From assembly GCA_964537035.1 (NCBI GenBank), contig CAZIAK010000032.1:1-58858 (forward strand): 58,858 bases of DNA, in the 5' to 3' direction. The stretch's first letter is position 1; each line of letters starts with the position of its first letter. Source of the stretch: CAZIAK01 sp964537035. Its GTDB lineage: Bacteria; Planctomycetota; B15-G4. Both the position numbers and the translations under genes were made by a program. The notes beneath the pieces were generated by a model that ran no database searches, was not told where the DNA came from, and worked only from the letters and a program-made list of their open reading frames with translations. This document shows, piece after piece, positions 23,305-31,337 of this stretch.

Positions 23305-25197
23305 GTGCCCAGCCCCGACCTCCGTTCGTTCGTCGCCGACCTCGACAGGGCCGGTGAGCTGCTCCGCATCTCTCGCGAGGTCGACCCTGAACTCGAGATC
23401 GCGGCCATCGCCGATCGGGTCTGCCAGGCCGGCGGAGTTGCCAACAAAGCGCTCCTCTTCGAGAACGTGTCCGAGAGCCGTTTTCCCGTCCTGATCAACG
23501 CTCAGGGCAGTCGCAGCCGAATGTTGATGACCTGTGGAGTCTCTCGTTGGGAAGACCTGGAGCCTCTGCTCGGCGACTTCATCGAGCAGATCGAGCGGCC
23601 CCGGGTCAGCTGGCGGGAGAAGCTCTCGGCCCTGCCTCTGCTGGGACGCCTGGCCAAGCTCTTCCCCAAGATCCGTCCCAGCGGCCCCTGCCAAGAGGTT
23701 GTCCACGAGGGGGACGACGTCGATCTCTTTGAGCTGCCTATTCTGACAACTTGGCCGGAAGATGGCGGGCCCTTCGTGACCTTGCCCCTGGTCTACACCA
23801 AGGACCCCCGCACCGGCGCCCGCAACTGCGGCATGTACCGGCTGCAGCGCTACGACAAGAACACCCTGGGCTTCCACGTCCATACACATCACACAGGCGC
23901 CGAGCATCTGCGTCGCACAGCCGAGCTGGGACGTGAACGCATGCCGGTGGCGGTGGCCGTGGGCGCCGCGCCACAAGTGGTCTTCTCCGCTGTGGCGCCG
24001 TTGCCGCCCGGCGTCGACGAGATGCTCTTCGCCGCCTTCTTGCAGGGCTCGCCCGTCGAGATGACCAGGTGCCGCACGGTCGACCTCGAAGTGCCCGCGA
24101 GCGCCGAGTTCGTCATCGAAGGCTACGTCGACGTGGACGAGAGACGCTGGGAGGGTCCCTTCGGAGATCACACCGGTTTCTACAGCCTGGCCGATGACTA
24201 TCCCGTGCTGCACGTCACCGCGATCACCCACCGCAAGGACGCCATCTGGCACACGACGGTGGTGGGCCCGCCGCCTCAAGAAGACTGCTTCATGGCCGCC
24301 GCCATCGAGCGTCTGTTCTTGCCCTTGCAGCGCAAGGTCATGCCTGAAGTGCTCGATATGCGCCTGCCCTTCGCGGGCGTGTTCCACAACCTGATGCTGT
24401 TGCGCATCAAGAAGGACTTTCCTGGGCAGGCGCGCAAGGCGGCCCACACCGTGTGGGGTTTGGGTCAGGCCATGTTCACCAAGACCATCGTGGTCTTCGA
24501 CGAAGAGGCGCCCCCGCTTGAAGACGACGAGGCTCTGCTGGAGCTGCTGCTCGAACGGCTCGACGTGTCGCGGGACATCGAGTTCGTGCTGGGCCCTACA
24601 GAGACCCTCGACCACGCCAGCCGGGCGCTGCATTTCGGCAGCAAGGTGTCGATCGATCTGACCCGTGAGTATCCCGGCGAAGGAGAGCGCACTGCAGCCG
24701 TGCCACCCTGCGGACGCAGTGACGCCGAGATCGTCAAGGCGCTCGTGGGCCTGGCTGGAGTGCAAGACGCCATGGTCATCGGTGGCCGCGCCGTCGCCGT
24801 CACCGTCACCAAGGCCTCGCCCGCCGTGCCCCGGGTGACCATGGAGCAGGTCTGGGACTGGGGTGAGCGCGAGGGCTGCGAGGGCATCACCGATCGTGTG
24901 CTTGTGCTCGACGCTGGCGAGCGACTCGATGACCCCGCCAGGCTGCTCTGGCTGATGATGGCGCACATCGACCCGGAGCGGGACGTGTGCCGTTCAGCCA
25001 ATCCTGACCAGGACATCTCCTTGCGCGCGCGCAGCAACTTCCATCCCCGACGCATCGGCGTGGACGCCACGGCCAAGAGCGCGGTCGACGGCTTCTTGCG
25101 GGATTGGCCCAGCGAGCAGGTGCACCCCAAGGTGCTGCTCGATCAGGTGGCTGCGGCCTGGAGCGAGATGGGCCTGCCGGGGGAGTGCCCACGGTAG
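23305..25197 (+). CDS. UbiD-family prenyl-FMN decarboxylase
   Basis: Protein of 630 residues starting at GTG 23305. It matches the UbiD family: DLRSFVADLDRAGELLRI at the N-terminus, LPILTTWPEDGGPFVTLPLV, RNCGMYRLQ, the conserved EGPFGDHTGFY with acidic active-site residues, and HTTVVGPPPQED. The length exceeds the E. coli UbiD (~497), with a C-terminal extension as in the subgroup that acts on larger or menaquinone-pathway substrates. The family needs prenylated FMN made by UbiX; no ubiX is seen in this window. The substrate (polyprenyl-hydroxybenzoate, or a futalosine-pathway menaquinone precursor) cannot be told from this sequence. It is followed 81 nt later by the selenoprotein peroxiredoxin. 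Confidence 0.85.
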   Translation: MPSPDLRSFVADLDRAGELLRISREVDPELEIAAIADRVCQAGGVANKALLFENVSESRFPVLINAQGSRSRMLMTCGVSRWEDLEPLLGDFIEQIERPRVSWREKLSALPLLGRLAKLFPKIRPSGPCQEVVHEGDDVDLFELPILTTWPEDGGPFVTLPLVYTKDPRTGARNCGMYRLQRYDKNTLGFHVHTHHTGAEHLRRTAELGRERMPVAVAVGAAPQVVFSAVAPLPPGVDEMLFAAFLQGSPVEMTRCRTVDLEVPASAEFVIEGYVDVDERRWEGPFGDHTGFYSLADDYPVLHVTAITHRKDAIWHTTVVGPPPQEDCFMAAAIERLFLPLQRKVMPEVLDMRLPFAGVFHNLMLLRIKKDFPGQARKAAHTVWGLGQAMFTKTIVVFDEEAPPLEDDEALLELLLERLDVSRDIEFVLGPTETLDHASRALHFGSKVSIDLTREYPGEGERTAAVPPCGRSDAEIVKALVGLAGVQDAMVIGGRAVAVTVTKASPAVPRVTMEQVWDWGEREGCEGITDRVLVLDAGERLDDPARLLWLMMAHIDPERDVCRSANPDQDISLRARSNFHPRRIGVDATAKSAVDGFLRDWPSEQVHPKVLLDQVAAAWSEMGLPGECPR

Positions 25198-25278
25198 AGT
25201 ACGCTGCGCCCCGCGGTGTCCAGGGCGACGGGCCCGGGCATCGTCCTCTTCTTGCCAAGCCCACCTCAGAGGTGCTCG

Positions 25279-25746
25279 ATGCTCTTCGACAAGAAACCCA
25301 AGTTGCTCGCGCCCGGCACGCCGGCGCCTGAGTTCTCGCTGAACGATCACCACGGCAAGCCCGTGAGCCTGGCCGACTTCGCCGACAAGCGGGTGCTGCT
25401 CTGGTTCTATCCCAAGGCCGATACCCCTGGCTGAACGGTTCAAGGCAAGGGGCTCCGTGATCGAGCCCCGCAACTCTCTGCAGACCAGGTGATCGTTGGC
25501 GTGTCTTTCGATGCCGTGGCGGACAACTGCGCCTTCGCTGAGAAGTACGGGTTCCCGTACCAGTTGCTCTGCGACACCGATCAGTCCATGTCGAAGGCCT
25601 ATGGGGCCTGCGCCGACAAGGGCGCCAAGTACCCCGAACGCATCACCTACGTGATCGACAAGGGCGGCACCATCGTGTGGGCCGAGAAGGTCACCGACAT
25701 CGACGCCCATGTGCCCGCGGCGTTGGCCCAGCTGGCCGGCGACTGA
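25279..25746 (+). CDS. Selenocysteine-containing Bcp/PrxQ-type peroxiredoxin
   Basis: Reading the TGA at 25432-25434 as Sec gives a full 155-residue thioredoxin-dependent peroxidase. Before the TGA are APEFSLNDHHGKPVSLADF and LLWFYPKADTPG; after it are TVQGKGLRDRAPQLSADQ, VIVGVSFDAVADNCAFAEKY and ITYVIDKGGTIVWAEKV. In E. coli Bcp the same place reads TPGCTVQACGLRD, so Sec52 replaces the peroxidatic Cys. The Bcp resolving Cys five residues on is a Lys here; Cys84, Cys98 and Cys111 are alternative partners. AGAGGTG precedes the ATG at 25279. A perfect 7-bp hairpin follows the TGA at SECIS distance. It would reduce peroxides in the cytoplasm. Sec-peroxiredoxins are known from some bacteria. Confidence 0.9.
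25449..25469 (+). promoter_or_regulatory. Bacterial SECIS-like stem-loop (peroxiredoxin gene)
   Basis: GGGGCTC (25449-25455) pairs perfectly with GAGCCCC (25463-25469) around the 7-nt loop CGTGATC. The loop starts 21 nt after the TGA and has G at its second position, consistent with published bacterial SECIS rules. It lies within the coding frame. Confidence 0.7.
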
Positions 25747-25859
25747 GGTTCTCTTGCTCGCGAACGTCTCGCGCTCGGCTGGAGGTCGAGCATGTGGTGA
25801 CCCTGAGGCTGGCAACCGCTAGTCCCTTGGTCCACCAACCACCGAGAGGCCCTGCCCAC

Positions 25860-26213
25860 ATGTCCCTCGCCGAACAGACCCGCGAACCCTGCCGTGGCGG
25901 GGTGCCGCCGTTGACGACCACCGAGATCGCTCCCTTGGCCGAGCAGTTGCCCAGCTGGGAGGTGATCGAGGGTCATCACCTGCGGCGAGAGTACCGCTTT
26001 GACGACTTCAAGCAGGCCCTGGCCTTCGTGAACGCCGTGGGAGCAGAAGCGGAGGCTCAGGGTCATCACCCTGATCTGGAGCTGGCCTGGGGCAAGGTGG
26101 GCGTGCGGCTCTACACCCACAAGATCGACGGTCTGGCTCGGGCCGACTTCATCATGGCAGCGCGCATCGAGGGTCTGTTCGAGGGGGGCAGCGCTGGGGC
26201 TGCTTCGGCTTGA
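25860..26213 (+). CDS. phhB: Pterin-4a-carbinolamine dehydratase
   Basis: Protein of 117 residues that dehydrates 4a-hydroxytetrahydropterin during pterin recycling. The family signature is clear: REYRFDDFKQALAFVNAVGA, then GHHPDLELAWGKVGVRLYTH with the catalytic His pair, then the KIDGLARADFIMAARIE helix. ATG at 25860 yields the normal family length plus a short N-terminal extension. It lies about 113 nt after the peroxiredoxin on the same strand. No aromatic amino-acid hydroxylase is visible nearby, so it may serve another pterin-dependent pathway. Confidence 0.92.
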   Translation: MSLAEQTREPCRGGVPPLTTTEIAPLAEQLPSWEVIEGHHLRREYRFDDFKQALAFVNAVGAEAEAQGHHPDLELAWGKVGVRLYTHKIDGLARADFIMAARIEGLFEGGSAGAASA

Positions 26214-26260
26214 GAGACCTGGCCGCCTTCTCGCAGAGGCTGCTTGCCGGGTGACGATTG

Positions 26261-29200
26261 ATGGTAGACCTGTGGCAACTGCTCCGCATGGGAGTTGCGC
26301 ACGAGGTGTCCATGGTCGGCCCCACAGCCCCGCTCCGTAGCCCCGTCTCCAAGGTCGTCGGTCTGGCTGTGCTGTCTGGCTCGCTCTTGATGCTGGCGGT
26401 CGCCCTGGCGCGGGTCCTGGCGATCATGATGTGGCAGCCCTTCAACGACATGGTGGTGTGCGTGGCACTGCTCGGCTTCGGGGCGGCGGGCAGCTTGCTC
26501 ACCGTGCGCGGCGTCCGGACCGCTGCCAGTGTCGCGCATCGCGGCGGCGGTGCTGGGCAAGCCGCTGGCCAGGCTGCGCGGACTGACGGCGGTGTGACGC
26601 GGGACGGTGGCACTGTGGCGAGACTCGACAGCGTGGCGGCGACAACGGCTGGCCGCGCCTTGAGGAGCGACCACGGCGCCCGCGCCTTGACCTGGTGCAG
26701 CCTGGGCTTCGCCGTCTCCGTGGTGTTGTCCTTCGCCATCGTCACGCGCATGGATGTCGATCACCTTGGCGTGCCCGACGTCGTGGGCAACGTGGGCAAG
26801 GCGGGTGTCTTCGGGTTGCTCTCCCTCGGGCCGTCTCTGGTGCTCTCCGCCCCTTTCTTGCTGGGTGGATTGGCCGTGGGCCTGGCCCTCACCCGCCACG
26901 CTCCCGACGTGCCCCGGCTCCACGGTCTCCACCTGCTCGGCGCGTCGGCGGGGGCGGTCGTCAGCGTGGTCTTGCTAGCCGGTTTTGGCGCCACGTCCAC
27001 AGTGCTCTTCGCGGCCGTGGGAGGATTGATCGCCGCGGCCTGCTTCGCTCGAAGTGCTGGGCCGCAGCTGCGAAGTGGCGCGTGGCTCGCCGCCCTGATT
27101 GGCGTGGCCCTGTGGTCGATGTCCGTGGGTGCGTGGCCGTCGTTGGGGAGCGGCCCGGTGCGCTGGCCCATCACCTTCGCCCCGGGAAAGCAGATGGCGT
27201 CGCTCCCCGAGGGCATGGCCGTGCGGCGCCTGCCCAGCGTCATCGCTGAGGTCGAGGTGACCGATCCCTTTGACGCCCTGCCAGGTATGGGCGGGGACAT
27301 CAGCTACCGCGGGCGACACGCAGTACCGGTGCGGCTCGCGACGCAGGACGGCACGGCGCCGACGTTGCTCTACGAAGGTGCGGCGCACGTCGAGGCCTTC
27401 CCCTTTTTGCACCATGCCCAGGCAGCGAGCGCCTACGTGGCCCTGGAAGCTCGGGGCGACCGCGCAGAGCGCGTGGCCGTGCTCGGCGTGGGTGGTGGGG
27501 CGGACGTGATGCTGGCCCTGGCTCACGACGCAGGCTCGGTGACCGCGGTCGAGCCGAATGACGCCACGATCCGCATGGTGTCCCAGGACTACGACGCCTA
27601 CCTGGGAGGGCTCTTTCATCCGGGAGGGCATGCTCTGTCCGAGCGGGTGTCGCTGGTTCACGCCGAAGGGCGCGCCTGGCTGCGGGAGAATGATCAGCGC
27701 TTCGACGTGATTCAGCTGAGCGGTTCCGATGCGCTCACGCCGTTGGCGGCCGGCGGGTACGCGCTGACCGAGTCGTACCTCTACACCGTAGGAGCCATGG
27801 CCAATCTGTTCGAGCGTCTGGCCCCTGACGGCATGGTGAGTATCTCGCGCATGCTGCTCAGCCATCCCAGCAAGCCCCGAGAGACTCTGCGTCTGGCGCA
27901 CACCGCCCTGGTCGCCTTGGAGCAGCTGGGCCTACCCGATCCGGCGGCGCACCTGGTGATCTTTCGTGGACGGCATTGGGCCTCGACCATGATCAAACAG
28001 AGCCCGTTCACTGCGGTCGAGATCAACGGCTTGCGAGACTTCGCCGAGCTGGAGGGTTTTGCCGGTTTGGTCTTCGATCCGTTGCACGAGCCGGGCGATA
28101 CGTTCGACAGGGACAGCGCGGGGCAGGTGGCGCGGTTGCAGCGGGAGACCATGAACCGGGCGATGATCGAGCTCATGTCGCGCTCGGCCACGGCCGCACA
28201 GCACGAGTTGGTGGTCGACGAGCTGCTACCAATCCTGGCCGCGCGCGTCGCTGGCGATCGACAGGCTGTTGAGCGCCTGGAGCTGGCGTTCTTGAGTGCA
28301 GCGTCGGGGCGCGAGGACGCTCTGCCGCTCACCCGACAGGAGCGCTTCGCCATCGGGCGCTGGGCGCGCAACGCCTTCAACTCGGCCATGTGGGAGCTGT
28401 CCGAAGAGGCAGTGGCTCTCGCGCACACCCGCGCCGACTTCGAGACGCTCTTGCGCGGCGACGCCACTGCACGTGCGGCTTTCGTCGCCGGTCATGCCCA
28501 TGACTTGAATCCGTCCACGGACGATCGCCCCTACTTCTTCGACTCCTCTCGCTGGTCGGCGTCGGCTGGTGATCGCGCAGACAGCGCCGAAAGCGGCGAG
28601 GCCGTGTCTCAGCCCGCCTTGCCCCTTGGTCAGAGGCTGCTGTGGGCCTCTCTCGGTCAGATCACGCTGCTGTCCTTCTTGGCCATCGTGCTTCCCGTCT
28701 GGCGCCTGGGCAGGCGCGGCGTGGCCCGGCCGGGAGCGGGGCGTCTCTTCGGCTACTTCGCTGCACTGGGCGTGGGATTCCTGCTGATCGAGATGCCCAT
28801 GATGCAGAAACTGGTCGTGTTCCTCGGCCATCCCGCCCTGGGGCTGCCGGTGGTGCTGGCGACCATGTTGGGTTGCGCGGGGTTGGGGTCGCTCAGCTCG
28901 GCGAAGCTCGACCCGGCCCGGCCGTCCAGCTACCGCTGGTTGGGCGGGGCCATCGTGGTCCTGCTCTTGGTCTGCACCCTGGCCACCAGGTTTCTGCTGC
29001 CCGAACTGCTGGGCCTGTCGCTGCCCGCACGAGTCGCGGTGACCGTGTGGCTCTTGGCGCCCCTGTCCTTCGTGTTGGGAATGCCGTTACCCCTGGGGCT
29101 GCGGGCGGTGCAGCAACGGTGCCCGGCCCTGACCCCGTGGTGTTGGGCGATCACCGGCTTGCTGTCGGTGTGCGCATCGCTCGTCGCGGTGGTGCTGAGC

Positions 29201-29323
29201 ATGATGCTGGGCTTCGCCGCCGTCTTCGTCGTCGCGGCCGCGGTCTACGTCCTGGGCTTCGCGGTGATGGGCTCGTGGGTGCGCACAGGGTTCGTCGTCG
29301 TTCCGGGTTCGCGGGGCTCGTAG
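26261..29323 (+). CDS. Membrane-fused spermidine-synthase-like protein
   Basis: About 1020 residues. The N-terminal ~300 residues contain several hydrophobic helices (for example VVGLAVLSGSLLMLAVALARVLAIMMW). The middle has a spermidine-synthase/SAM-methyltransferase-type Rossmann fold: RVAVLGVGGGADVMLAL, VTAVEPND and FDVIQLSGSDALTP. The C-terminal ~300 residues return to membrane helices (VGFLLIEMPMMQKLVVFLGHPALGLPVVLATM). This 'fused MFS/spermidine synthase' layout is common in bacteria, but the product is not known and several members may not make polyamines. ATG at 26261 follows an in-frame TTG; later ATGs at 26288 or 26312 are possible. A Gly/Ala/Arg-rich loop (about 90-130) looks disordered. 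Confidence 0.82.
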   Translation: MVDLWQLLRMGVAHEVSMVGPTAPLRSPVSKVVGLAVLSGSLLMLAVALARVLAIMMWQPFNDMVVCVALLGFGAAGSLLTVRGVRTAASVAHRGGGAGQAAGQAARTDGGVTRDGGTVARLDSVAATTAGRALRSDHGARALTWCSLGFAVSVVLSFAIVTRMDVDHLGVPDVVGNVGKAGVFGLLSLGPSLVLSAPFLLGGLAVGLALTRHAPDVPRLHGLHLLGASAGAVVSVVLLAGFGATSTVLFAAVGGLIAAACFARSAGPQLRSGAWLAALIGVALWSMSVGAWPSLGSGPVRWPITFAPGKQMASLPEGMAVRRLPSVIAEVEVTDPFDALPGMGGDISYRGRHAVPVRLATQDGTAPTLLYEGAAHVEAFPFLHHAQAASAYVALEARGDRAERVAVLGVGGGADVMLALAHDAGSVTAVEPNDATIRMVSQDYDAYLGGLFHPGGHALSERVSLVHAEGRAWLRENDQRFDVIQLSGSDALTPLAAGGYALTESYLYTVGAMANLFERLAPDGMVSISRMLLSHPSKPRETLRLAHTALVALEQLGLPDPAAHLVIFRGRHWASTMIKQSPFTAVEINGLRDFAELEGFAGLVFDPLHEPGDTFDRDSAGQVARLQRETMNRAMIELMSRSATAAQHELVVDELLPILAARVAGDRQAVERLELAFLSAASGREDALPLTRQERFAIGRWARNAFNSAMWELSEEAVALAHTRADFETLLRGDATARAAFVAGHAHDLNPSTDDRPYFFDSSRWSASAGDRADSAESGEAVSQPALPLGQRLLWASLGQITLLSFLAIVLPVWRLGRRGVARPGAGRLFGYFAALGVGFLLIEMPMMQKLVVFLGHPALGLPVVLATMLGCAGLGSLSSAKLDPARPSSYRWLGGAIVVLLLVCTLATRFLLPELLGLSLPARVAVTVWLLAPLSFVLGMPLPLGLRAVQQRCPALTPWCWAITGLLSVCASLVAVVLSMMLGFAAVFVVAAAVYVLGFAVMGSWVRTGFVVVPGSRGS

Positions 29324-29376
29324 GGTGGGAGGGCCGCCGTGGCGACAAGGCCCGCAGTTTCGCGCCGCCCGGCCGC

Positions 29377-30339
29377 TCAGCGATCGGTGACCCCGGGGAC
29401 ACACATCCAGGTCAGCTCGTGCTTGTTGCAGGTCAGGTGGGTGAGCCACGAGCCTGGCAGCGAGGCGAAGGCTCGCGCGGTCTCGTGGTCGGTCTCCGCC
29501 TGAAACTTCAACGTGCACACGAAGCGCTTGCACAGACCTGAGTCGAGCCAGCGCTGCACCATGGGCAGCAGCTTCTCCGGGTAGCAGATCACGTCGCAGA
29601 CCAGCCAGTCGATGGGGCCGATGTCGTCTGGCTGAAGGCCGAAGGCAGACTCGATGCGTTGCTCGATGCCCGGGCGCTGGCCGAGCCGCTCTTCGAGGGG
29701 TGCGCGATCGACGGAGATCACTGCTGCTCCCAGTTCAGCGAGCACCCAGGTCCAACCGCCGGGGCTTGAGCCCAGGTCGAGGCAGCGATCGTCTGGCCCG
29801 GGTCGCACGCCCAGGCGTGTGAACGCCTCCCACAACTTCAGGTAGGCCCGGCTCGGCGGACCCTCTCTGTCTTCGACAAAACCGTAGGCCCCGTCGGGGA
29901 CAGGCGTGGAGCATCGAGACGTCGCCAGCATGGTCTGCTCGTCGAGCAGGGTGAACGCTCCGAGCGGCGCAGCGGGAGGGAGCGCAGGAAAGACCAGTGG
30001 CCGCGCAGACACGTGAGGCAGCTTCTCGACGATCAACGCCGCCCGGCGATGACAGGCCGTGGAGGTCAGCGACCAGTTGCGCTGCCATCCTCGCAGACAA
30101 CGGGCTCCGTGTCCGATGGACTCAATGGCCAGTTCGACCGGGTCGAGCCACACGTTCGCCGCCCACGCCGCTAGCCGCCGGGGACCTGGCGCCAGCACCA
30201 GCTGCCCGTGCACCTCGTCGATCGGGCCGTCCGCCGACAGCTCGATCAGCAGCTCGTCGAGGTAACCCTCAGCGGCGAGATACGCGCAACCCTGGTAGGG
30301 CTTGGCGGTGGCGGGCGGTGTGTTGGGAGCAGCGGTCAT
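29377..30339 (-). CDS. RlmM-like rRNA 2'-O-methyltransferase (FtsJ fold)
   Basis: Protein of 320 residues from ATG at 30339. The C-terminal half is an FtsJ/RrmJ-type methyltransferase. The SAM motif is CLDLGSSPGGWTWVLAELGA, an Asp follows in ISVDRAPLEE, then WLVCDVICYPEKLL (catalytic Asp) and FVCTLKFQAETDHETA (catalytic Lys). The N-terminal part with GCAYLAAEGYLDELLIEL and AIESIGHGARCLRGWQRNW corresponds to the THUMP-like region of RlmM, which modifies C2498 of 23S rRNA in E. coli. That exact target is inferred only. A longer open frame to 30489 encodes low-complexity sequence and is not used. Confidence 0.8.
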   Translation of the reverse strand: MTAAPNTPPATAKPYQGCAYLAAEGYLDELLIELSADGPIDEVHGQLVLAPGPRRLAAWAANVWLDPVELAIESIGHGARCLRGWQRNWSLTSTACHRRAALIVEKLPHVSARPLVFPALPPAAPLGAFTLLDEQTMLATSRCSTPVPDGAYGFVEDREGPPSRAYLKLWEAFTRLGVRPGPDDRCLDLGSSPGGWTWVLAELGAAVISVDRAPLEERLGQRPGIEQRIESAFGLQPDDIGPIDWLVCDVICYPEKLLPMVQRWLDSGLCKRFVCTLKFQAETDHETARAFASLPGSWLTHLTCNKHELTWMCVPGVTDR

Positions 30340-30479
30340 GAGTGGCGAGATCGTAGGTCCGCGGGGTGGTAGCTGCAATGCGGGCGGCTGTGAGACCTCC
30401 AGCGAGAGTTGTGCTGGGGGGGCTGGTATGCTGCTTGGCGGTCGTCGCTGCCGACGACCAGAACTCGGGAGGCCGCGAC

Positions 30480-31337
30480 ATGACTCCACTCGCGATGTTG
30501 GCCCTGGCCTGGACGTGCACTGTCTCGCAGATCGTGAGTGACCCGCCGCCTGCCGACGTCACCTCGCCGGCGGTCCGTGAGTTTCTCGACGACGCGTCAG
30601 CGCGGCTTTACGACCCTCGTGCCCACGGGCTGAAGAGCCTCTCGTTCACCTTGCCCATCGAGGACCATCTGCTGGGTTTCACCGCCGACGTGCGTGTGTC
30701 CTGGGAGGAGGGAGCGGAGGCGACGTTCGATGTAGGGCTCAGAGATCTCGTTCCTCCGGACGAGCTGCTCAAGTCTGGGATGACGGTAGAGGAGATGAGC
30801 GCAGGTCGGGAGGCTGGCTCTCAAGCAGTGGCTCGGGCCTTCCTTGACCGCCTGCTGGGCAGGCTGGTTGGCGATGCCCTGGACGGGTGCGTGGCTACCC
30901 TGTCTGGCGTGGAGGAGGGGCAGGTCGTGGTGAGCTTTGGCCCGTTGCCATCCTCAGAGACGTCCTTCAAGACGCTGGATCTGTTCATCGACGAAGAATC
31001 GGTCGTGAGCAAGATCATCACCCTGGTGAATGGCTCGAACGGTGAGCTGAAACTCATCAGCAGCTTCGCCTGGCGGCGGGCCAAGGGGGGCGATCAACTG
31101 CTGGTTGAGGGCACGTCCCTCTCGGGGATGCTCGGTCATCCCACCCGGCTGGTGAGAATGAGCGAAGTGACCTGTGGCTACCAGAAGGTTGGCGAGTTGA
31201 TCCTGCTCACCCAGCCGCGCACCCACCGGATGATCTCGCCCATGACACCCTGGAAGAAGGTCGTGCAAACCGTCCGCAACCTGGTGGTTAACGGCGAGCC
31301 CGTTGAGGTTGTCGCGCCCGACCAGGGGCCGCGATGA
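30480..31337 (+). CDS. Secreted protein of unknown function
   Basis: Protein of 285 residues from ATG at 30480, supported by GGAGG 6 nt upstream; MTPLAMLALAWTCTVSQIVS resembles a short signal peptide. A longer in-frame alternative starts at 30366 or 30378 and would also give a hydrophobic N-terminus. The mature part is mixed alpha/beta (FTLPIEDHLLGFTADVRVSWEEG, LDLFIDEESVVSKIITLVNG) and loosely recalls lipoprotein-carrier-type curved sheets, but I do not assign it. Its stop overlaps the next start (ATGA), so the two products probably work together. Confidence 0.65.
   Translation: MTPLAMLALAWTCTVSQIVSDPPPADVTSPAVREFLDDASARLYDPRAHGLKSLSFTLPIEDHLLGFTADVRVSWEEGAEATFDVGLRDLVPPDELLKSGMTVEEMSAGREAGSQAVARAFLDRLLGRLVGDALDGCVATLSGVEEGQVVVSFGPLPSSETSFKTLDLFIDEESVVSKIITLVNGSNGELKLISSFAWRRAKGGDQLLVEGTSLSGMLGHPTRLVRMSEVTCGYQKVGELILLTQPRTHRMISPMTPWKKVVQTVRNLVVNGEPVEVVAPDQGPR

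Noticed and set aside
23254..24966. Long antisense frame over the UbiD-family gene
   Set aside because: His/Gln/Gly-rich shadow translation; sense frame has all UbiD motifs.
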